From contig CM070874.1 of assembly GCA_036365515.1 (NCBI GenBank), forward strand, positions 176,068,297 to 176,132,296: a stretch of DNA of 64,000 nucleotides, in the 5' to 3' direction. The position numbers and the translations under genes were made by a program. Positions 58,208 to 64,000 of the stretch are shown here, piece by piece. The first letter of the stretch is position 1; the number at the start of each line of letters is the position of its first letter. This stretch comes from Torymus aiolomorphi. Its lineage: Eukaryota > Arthropoda > Insecta > Hymenoptera > Torymidae. The notes beneath the pieces are model-generated. The model was not told the origin of the DNA, made no database searches, and saw only the letters and a list, made by a program, of their open reading frames with translations.

Positions 58208-59299
58208 ATGCCATACGGAAAACAATACTACGATCTCCAGCATGAGGCGGGTTACGCGGGTGCACGAAACCTTCTTCGCGTAAATGCCAAGAAGGAAAAG
58301 AAAAAAATTTACGCGTGGCTGAGCAATCAAGATGCCTACACGCTTCATCACCCGATAAAAAGAAGATTCCCGCGCCTGTCACACAATGTAACGAATGTCG
58401 ATGACGTGTGGGAGTGCGATCTACTTCAGCTGACATCGATAAAGGATTACAACGACGGGTACTGCTATATTCTCGTGGTCATCGATGTACTCGGTGAGTT
58501 TGCCTGGGTTGAACCACTGAAGGATAAAACTGCGCGCAACGTTGCCGACGCTTTTGAGCGAATTACCGACAGAGCGAAGCCGCGCTTGCCCATGTGCGTG
58601 CAGTCCGATCGTGGCAAGGAATTTCTTGGCGCCGCTTTTCAAAATCTTCTCAAGCGCATGGAGATCGGCTTTCGTGTCGCTAGAAATCCAGATGTCAAGG
58701 CAGCGGTGGTCGAGCGGCTCAACAGAATGCTGCGCAAGCGCATATGGAGATATTTCTCACATCGAAACACTAAGCGATACATCGATGTTCTGCAAAAAAT
58801 TGTGTACGCGTACAATCATTCTCGGCACAGTGCTACGCGAATGCGCCCAGCAGAGGTCAACCTTTACAACGCCATGCGAGCGCGCGAAAATCTGGCCAAG
58901 CACGCGCGCTCCAATTATCGCCGCCCCGCCGTGCCCTACCGTAAATTTGCTGTGAGTGACCTCGTCCGTGTCAGTCGAACAAAGAACACCTTTGAGCGCG
59001 GATACGAAAAAAATTTCAGTGAGGAGATTTTCAAGATTATACGCGTATCTCCGCGGCAAGGGCTGTACACATATGTATTGGCGGACTTAAACGGAGAAAT
59101 AATTGACGGATTCTTTTACAACGAAGAGCTCGTTTTGGTCGGGCACGATCGACTGACTGACGATAAGAGCTTCAAAATCGAGCGTATTGTGCGCACAAAA
59201 GGTCGTGGCGCCAACAAACAAGTGCTCGTCAAGTGGCTAGGCTATCCCGATAAATTTAATTCTTGGGTGAAAGCGAGTCAACTCGAGAGCATTTCGTAG
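58208..59299 (+). CDS. Retroviral-type integrase with C-terminal chromodomain, intact
   Basis: 363 codons from the ATG at 58208. The RNase H-fold core has the catalytic triad: WECDLLQL (Asp), VQSDRGKEFLG (Asp) and KAAVVERLNRMLRKRIWRY (Glu). The N-terminal part (QYYDLQHEAGYAGARNLLR) is the short helical start usual for Polinton integrases. The SH3-like region follows (KFAVSDLVRVSR, FSEEIFKI), then a chromodomain FKIERIVRTKGRG and VLVKWLGYPDKFNSWVKAS, which in related elements recognises modified histones and may guide insertion. It would join the linear element DNA to the host chromosome. No disruption is seen. Confidence 0.93.
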   Translation: MPYGKQYYDLQHEAGYAGARNLLRVNAKKEKKKIYAWLSNQDAYTLHHPIKRRFPRLSHNVTNVDDVWECDLLQLTSIKDYNDGYCYILVVIDVLGEFAWVEPLKDKTARNVADAFERITDRAKPRLPMCVQSDRGKEFLGAAFQNLLKRMEIGFRVARNPDVKAAVVERLNRMLRKRIWRYFSHRNTKRYIDVLQKIVYAYNHSRHSATRMRPAEVNLYNAMRARENLAKHARSNYRRPAVPYRKFAVSDLVRVSRTKNTFERGYEKNFSEEIFKIIRVSPRQGLYTYVLADLNGEIIDGFFYNEELVLVGHDRLTDDKSFKIERIVRTKGRGANKQVLVKWLGYPDKFNSWVKASQLESIS

Positions 59300-59315
59300 A
59301 AAACCACGAGCAGAC

Positions 59316-60127
59316 ATGGACGCGAACGAAGATTTTTACATGGTACTGCCTAGCAACAGCAGTATGGCTTACTTTCCCGATAACACAACCAGCTGTTTCA
59401 CCACCCACTTGCCACGCGAGATCAAATTACACGGAGAGTGGCACGTCGGACTGGTGGAAATTCACGTACCATGTAGCATCGTGCATTTTCAAGACAATGA
59501 TGCCTTTTACACTTTTAGTTTGTTCGCCATGAACGACAACGAAAAGAGTGAGAAAACATTCTGCCATTTCCCAGTCGGCATTTACGACTCTCTTCAACAG
59601 CTGGCAGACGCCATAAATAACTCGAATGACACTTATAAGCATCACATGCTTGAACCCGTAAAGGAGAGCAATGGATATTATGCCATCAGACGCAAGTGCG
59701 CCTGTCAAGAGCCACATGCGACTCATGTCAACGAAAAAATTCTACGCATTTTTGGGTTCGATGACGAGCCCGGGAAAAAATTCTGTTTACGACCTTTAAC
59801 CATGGCGCGCTGCGGGAAATTGTAGCCGAGAGACCAGCCTCGCTCTCTCGTGCCATTCCCGACCAACTGTACGTTTATACAGATATTTGTGAACCCTACA
59901 CAGTGGGGGACACACAGGCCTCGCTCTTGCGCATCGTTTCCTTGGATAACTCAAAATTCAGATACGGCTGCAGTGCTGTGCAGCGTTTCACGCCCGCCCA
60001 CTACATACCGCTTCTCTATCACAATTTTCACAATATTATCATCGATATAAGAGACCAGCTCGGACAGCGCATTCCATTCGAGTACGGTACGCTGACCGTG
60101 ACACTCCATTTCAAACGAAGTCACTGA
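59316..60127 (+). pseudogene. Penton (single jelly-roll minor capsid) protein, one frameshift
   Basis: The start MDANEDFYMVLPSNSSMAYF, then PDNTTSCFTTHLPREI and GEWHVGLVEIHVPCSI, matches the penton/minor capsid protein of Polintons. A one-base loss near 59803-59812 moves the rest to another frame (DICEPYTVGDTQASLLRIV, HYIPLLYHNFHNIIIDIRD and TLTVTLHFKR), which ends at 60127. It overlaps the C-terminal neighbour by nothing: the next ATG is at 60129. The protein would form the vertices of the capsid. Apart from the single shift the sequence is well preserved. Confidence 0.82.
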
Positions 60128-60128
60128 G

Positions 60129-60639
60129 ATGTCTCATTATACTAGATACTACGATGAGCAGATAGGTGGTGGGAGTGGGGTAAGAAGCGTTTTCGCTGGC
60201 TCGGCCTTTCAGAGAGGGCGCGGTGTTGGCTCTTGGTTGGGGGGGCCTCTTTCGCCGCATTCTGCCATACGTCAGGAGTGACGCTAAGGCCGTCGGGAAA
60301 GAGACCTTGCGCGCAGGTATGAAAATCATAGACGATGTCACAAACAATGGTGTCAATTTCAAGGAGGCCATAAAATCGAGAACCCGAGAATCGGGACGCC
60401 ATCTCAAAAGAAAAGCGGCAGAGAAAATTAGCGAAATCATGAAGGGGTCAGGGTATAAAACTACCAGGCGCGTGAAACGGCAACGACAGTCGACAAAGGC
60501 ACGTGCAAGCGCCCGTACCTCGCGGACCAAGCGTAAGAAAAAATTGACAGCCGCACCGCGCAAGACTCGTAAAGCGAGCAGGAGAACACGGAAAACCCCC
60601 GTTTTTCGGGACATTAACGATATTTTCGGTCCAAAATAA
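60129..60639 (+). pseudogene. Basic virion core protein (adenovirus pX/pVI-like), one frameshift
   Basis: The ATG at 60129 gives a Gly-rich start (DEQIGGGSGVRSVFAGSAF, then QRGRGVGSWLGG). A G7 run at about 60238-60245 shifts the frame. In the next frame is GLFRRILPYVRSDAKAVGK, an amphipathic segment, then ESGRHLKRKAAEKISEIMKG and SGYKTTRRVKRQRQ with a long Arg/Lys-rich tail to 60639. Adintovirus and Polinton genomes encode such Gly-rich, amphipathic and basic proteins thought to compact DNA and disrupt membranes. It is flanked by penton and capsid genes as usual. Only the homopolymer shift breaks it. Confidence 0.75.
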
Positions 60640-60648
60640 ATCTTGAAA

Positions 60649-61977
60649 ATGTCTTTCTTGCACTCTCACTCGTCAGAGTGTATGTCGAGCGAACTCGATC
60701 TTTTCTCCCTCCCATCTACTCAAACCTCCATCGAGGGCAGCAGTTTTTTAAACTATAAGCCCGTCTCTTCGATCAGCGACGAGGGCGATACGCCCATCGA
60801 ATTCGTCGTACCTAGTGCCAGCGAGCATTACATCGATCTCGCACACACCATGCTCTTTGTCAAGGCACAAATACTCCCCAACGACGATGTCGACACAAAT
60901 CTAAAAGTTGGCCCTGTAAACAATCTTCTTCATTCAATGTTCAATCAAATCGATATTTTTCTCAATCAAAAGCTCGCCTCACCGCCCAACAACATGTACG
61001 CGTACAGAGCTTACATAGAGTCACTGCTGAGCTATTCCCCCGCTGCCAAAGAATCTCATCTCACCGCGAGCCTCTGGTACGATGATACACCCGGCTGTAT
61101 GGAGGGCGTGCCGGAAAATCAAGCAATCGGTTCGAACAAAGGCCTCGTTCAGAGGCAATATTTTACGAAAGAGGGTCGTGCATTCGATATGATTGGACAT
61201 CTGCACTGCGACTTGTTTAATCAGGATAAAATGCTCATCAATGGCATCGAAATGAGAGTGCGTCTGGTGCGTAATAAGGATGCATTTTGCCTGATCCACA
61301 AACGACGGCGGATTCGGATTAAAAATAAAAGAAGCTACCCTCATTGTTCGTCGTGTCAAGATAAATCCTGATATTTTGATCGCACACGCCAATACACTGG
61401 CCAAAGCAACAGCCAAATACCCCATTACGCGTGTCGAGGTGAAAACATTTACGCTTCACACTGGTATACTAGGCGATAGCATTGATAATGCGATTCTTGG
61501 TCAACTGCCGAAACGTATAATCATCGGTTTCATCGATAACAAAGCGTTCAATGGAAATCGAGCGCTAAACCCATTCAACTTTCAACACTTTGACATAAAT
61601 TATCTCTTGCTATATATCGACGGGGTTCAAATACCAAGCAAACCGTTACAACCGCACTTTACAGGCAACAGCGCAACGTTTATCGAGGCATTCCAAACAC
61701 TCTACTCAGGCCAGGGATACATTTTCTCAATGAGAGCCTAGGCATAAACTGTTACAACTATTCAATGGGGTATTTTCTTACGGCATTCGATCTCACACCC
61801 GATTTATCAGCGCATTGCCACTCTCATTGGAACCTCGTACGCTCGGGCAGTGTGCGTATCGAAGTGGGCTTCGCGATGGCGGCGACTGTTACAATAAACT
61901 GCATTGTCTACGCAGAGTACGATAACGTTCTCGAAATCGACTCCACTCGACAAATTTTAACAGATTTCAGCGCCTAA
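60649..61977 (+). pseudogene. Major capsid protein (double jelly-roll hexon), two frameshifts
   Basis: The ATG at 60649 is followed by MSSELDLFSLPSTQTSIEG, VSSISDEGDTPIEFVVPSA and HYIDLAHTMLFVKAQI, the N-terminal signature of Polinton major capsid proteins (often annotated as F54H12.2-like). After NKDAFCLI a one-base shift near 61300-61320 leads to VRRVKINPDILIAHAN and VKTFTLHTGILGDSIDNAIL. A second shift near 61735 precedes SMGYFLTAFDLTPDLSAH and the C-terminus at 61977. The length of about 440 residues is normal. The protein would form the icosahedral shell. Conserved blocks are all present, so damage is limited to the two shifts. Confidence 0.9.
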
Positions 61978-62131
61978 GCGCAAGAGCAGAAGACGACGGG
62001 CCTGCAGAGGCGCCACGTGTCACATTGCCACAGTCATAAAAAGTGGTGGGGGAAGCGTGGCGCTCACATGCGGCGCTCTCTCGCGTCACTTCGCTTTTTC
62101 TCTTACACGCGAACACACGCCTCTACACAAA

Positions 62132-62773
62132 ATGGACTACGTAATCGATATTCAAGGTTTTCGTGATTGGAAAAAAAAGTTTCTGCCCAAGGAAGTAGCT
62201 ATCACGTGCCTGCAAAAGAAAATTAGTGATCATTGGATAGTGCAAGCGCCGCATAGTTTTGCCGACTTGCCGGACGATGTCAAAGAGACAAACACGTTTC
62301 TAACCGTCGAAATTCACGGTGTTCATTGGTTTGACGGCGAAGTAACGCTTCGTCAACTACATCGGCATCTTTACAACATTGCCAGAGTATCGCGAACAAT
62401 TTTTGTGCGCGGCGAGGAGAAGGCCCGATACATCGAAGCGCTTTTCGGAGGCAGCGTCATCAACTTGGAAAAATTTAATTCACCATCGTTTAAAAAGCTC
62501 AACAAAATGTTCCCAGACAATACACTGTGCGCCACGCATTCAACCAAAATCTTTTTGGCCAAAACAGAGTTTTGTGCTCTTTACAAAGTTCATCAGCTAA
62601 AAAAGTGGCTGTGCTCGATACTTCCTGCGAAATGGAAAGCGCTTCCTAAAGAAAAAGTGGAAAGTGAAATGTTCCTTGCAGCAGTTTACGAGCAAAGAGA
62701 TACAAATAGTGACAACAGCGATAATAATGACATATACTACTCAGCCATCGAGGGCGACACATCCTCTGACTGA
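62132..62773 (+). CDS. Conserved Polinton-associated protein, function unknown
   Basis: The frame is open from 62057, but the Met at 62132 (MDYVIDIQGF) starts the conserved part, giving 213 codons. Recognisable blocks are KKFLPKEVAITCLQKK, HWIVQAPHSFADLP, VEIHGVHWFDGEV, IFVRGEEKARYIEALF, CATHSTKIFLAKTEFCALYK and a Asp/Asn/Ser-rich acidic tail. This protein is very common in insect Polintons and scattered repeats. The spaced DIQGF and KE residues and a beta-rich start hint at an RNase H-like or exonuclease-like fold, but this is speculation. It is unbroken and ends nine bases before the protease ATG. Confidence 0.75.
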   Translation: MDYVIDIQGFRDWKKKFLPKEVAITCLQKKISDHWIVQAPHSFADLPDDVKETNTFLTVEIHGVHWFDGEVTLRQLHRHLYNIARVSRTIFVRGEEKARYIEALFGGSVINLEKFNSPSFKKLNKMFPDNTLCATHSTKIFLAKTEFCALYKVHQLKKWLCSILPAKWKALPKEKVESEMFLAAVYEQRDTNSDNSDNNDIYYSAIEGDTSSD

Positions 62774-62781
62774 AAAAAAAA

Positions 62782-63317
62782 ATGAACACGAATGAAATAA
62801 CGCGAGCCATCTGCGGCCTCTCTGCTAATTCGCTCGGAGTTTATGCAGCCAATCACATACCAAGCCGGTTGAGACGTCGGCGGTCATTGCAAATCTCGAC
62901 ACAGCGGACAAGCCCGGCTCTCATTGGGTAGCTTTCTACATAGACAGTCATGCAAGAGGTACCTATTTCGATAGCTATGGACTACCACCATCGTCGCGAT
63001 ATCATCTCGAGCGACTCAGAAGAAATTGCAAGTGGTTCAGGTGGAACAAGAAGAAGTTGCAAAGTTTCGATTTTAAAGTGTGCGGTGAATATTGCGTCAT
63101 GTTTTTGCATTTTATGTGTAGTGGGTTTACATTACGAAAATTTTGTAATATCTTTACGACGGATGCTCGCGCCAACAACAAAATAGCTGCTAAATTTTAT
63201 AACATTATAAAGAACAAAAAATTAAAAAAAGAAGGACGTGCGTACAATTTCCCGCGTGCTACTTCACAAGGGTGCGGCTCGTGCACTCAGGCATGTAGGC
63301 CAATGACTCATTATTAA
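62782..63317 (+). pseudogene. Adenain-like cysteine protease, one frameshift
   Basis: The ATG at 62782 starts MNTNEITRAICGL with GVYAANHIPS. A shift between about 62860 and 62885 moves the coding sequence to the frame containing GSHWVAFYIDSHARGTYFDS and YGLPPSSRYHLERL, then FKVCGEYCVMFLHF. This gives the His (HW), Asp/Glu-region (FDSYG) and Cys (GEYC) arrangement of adenovirus-type maturation proteases. It ends RATSQGCGSCTQACRPMTHY. In the virion it would cleave capsid and core precursors. It is the last gene of the element. Confidence 0.88.
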
Positions 63318-63503
63318 TCTCTCTAACTTTAAGATATATTTTGCATTGTTGGGCCTAGATTTGTAAGCTAATATATGTATGCGTGATTGTTCATTACTTG
63401 TAATATCTTAATACTGAAATGAATCAGCCCCTGGTTCAAATGCGATTTTATGTATTCGTAGTTAATTTTAAGCATCGCTTGTGTCTGTCTCGGTTAAACC
63501 ATA

Positions 63504-63630
63504 TGTATTCCTAGTTTGTAAGTTTTAGTCTCTTTTCAAAATTTATATATTCATAGTTTGTAAGTTTATGTATTCATAGTATGTAAGTTTATGTATTCAT
63601 AGTTTGTAAGTTTGATCGAATAAACAAAAA
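63504..63630 (+). repeat. 23-bp tandem repeat with a polyadenylation signal
   Basis: ATTCATAGTTTGTAAGTTTATGT repeats at exact 23-bp spacing (TCATAG at 63551, 63574 and 63597), with a diverged copy near 63507. AATAAA at about 63619 follows and is a likely polyadenylation signal for the protease transcript. Confidence 0.85.
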
Positions 63631-64000
63631 AATATATATAAATCATGTTTTCATTTACAGACCTTTCATTTTCCCACTCCTGAAAAAAAAAATTAGTTAA
63701 ATTCATTTTCCTCCCGCGAGAGAGTATTCAAAACGTTTTCTTTTATTACGAAATACTTAGGCGTGAAAAATTTTATCATCATATACACATTTTCTTCACG
63801 CGTAACTTAAAAACCGTTAAACAAAGAACGCATTTATGGCGGGGGTAAAATGTTCTTAGAACCACTTAACGCAGTTATCGGGTACAACCATAAATAGTTA
63901 CATGTCGCGGCACACATTTCCTTCTCACAAAACAAAGAATGCATTCATGTGAAAAATTTATCATGTATACGCTTTGACTCGTAATCAGTTAAACACACAC
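63631..64000. other. Right flank with a duplicated GTGAAAAATTT segment
   Basis: The sequence around CGTGAAAAATTTTATCATCATATACAC (63752 onwards), ending in CCGTTAAACAAAGAACGCATTTATG, is echoed by AACAAAGAATGCATTCATGTGAAAAATTTATCATGTATACGC at 63929-63978, a degenerate repeat of about 150-200 bp period. It may be the beginning of the Polinton's terminal region, cut by the window end. No gene. Confidence 0.4.

Larger units (their letters stand above)
50395..63650 (+). mobile_element. Polinton/Maverick (adintovirus-like) endogenous element
   Basis: About 13 kb of tightly packed plus-strand genes: spliced 5' gene, protein-primed DNA polymerase B, A32-like packaging ATPase, two small conserved proteins, retroviral-type integrase with chromodomain, penton, basic core protein, double-jelly-roll major capsid, a conserved unknown protein and adenain-like protease. 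This set defines Polintons/adintoviruses. Composition is clearly more GC-rich than the flanks. ATPase, integrase and three others are intact; polymerase, penton, core protein, capsid and protease each have one to four breaks. Terminal inverted repeats were not found within the window. Confidence 0.93.

Noticed and set aside
57710..58351. 213-codon minus-strand frame in the Polinton
   Set aside because: Antisense of two well-supported plus-strand genes; all Polinton genes here are on the plus strand.

Overview
The window reads as a repeat-rich, AT-rich stretch of an arthropod (most likely insect) nuclear genome. The evidence is short spliced introns, an arthropod-type TATA plus TCAGT initiator promoter, and a typical mix of arthropod transposons (Penelope-like, pogo, Helitron, PIF/Harbinger, Gypsy-like LTR, R1/Jockey-type LINE and Polinton/Maverick). 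I found no convincing ordinary host gene, tRNA, rRNA or CRISPR array. Almost everything with coding potential belongs to a mobile element or an endogenous virus-like element.

Layout. 1-7 kb: AT-rich DNA with a gag-like fragment at the edge, a LINE ORF1 remnant with 107-bp tandem 5' monomers, and a LINE RNase H remnant. 6.5-8 kb: a (TA)n-bracketed small element next to a solo LTR. 8-22.8 kb: a foldback element split by nested insertions. These are a DDE transposon with long inverted repeats, two head-to-head Penelope-like elements (PLEs) with hammerhead-like motifs, and a pogo-type transposon inserted in the second PLE, whose four-exon transposase is completely open. 22.8-25.6 kb: a foldback element with arms of about 1.05 kb. 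25.9-35.1 kb: a decayed minus-strand Helitron (HUH Rep plus PIF1 helicase), itself interrupted by a foldback, an AT-rich insert and a (TA)n-bracketed element. 35.6-40.1 kb: a 10-bp minisatellite and a gag-only LTR retrotransposon. 40-49 kb: a second Helitron 3' end, a satellite of about 120 bp period, LINE endonuclease, PIF/Harbinger and pogo-like remnants, and microsatellites.

50.4-63.6 kb: a nearly complete Polinton/Maverick (adintovirus-like) element, all genes on the plus strand and tightly packed. Its genes are a spliced 5' gene that may be the N-terminus of the polymerase, a protein-primed type B DNA polymerase, a packaging ATPase, two small conserved proteins, an integrase with a chromodomain, penton, basic core protein, major capsid, a conserved protein of unknown function, and an adenain-like protease. 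ATPase, integrase and three others are intact. The rest carry one or a few single-base frameshifts, several of them in homopolymer runs. Together they form a replication (polymerase), insertion (integrase) and virion (capsid, penton, core, protease, ATPase) set.

The most unusual signal is a family of five small elements at about 6.55, 25.6, 34.1, 40.1 and 44.1 kb. All carry the same 17-bp core, GTGACTAAAGAAATAAT, and lie between (TA)n tracts. Each is filled with its own short iterated word: typically one inverted copy before the core and several direct copies after it, but the word differs between subfamilies. I do not recognise this as a described element type, although Drosophila mini-me elements are a partial analogy.
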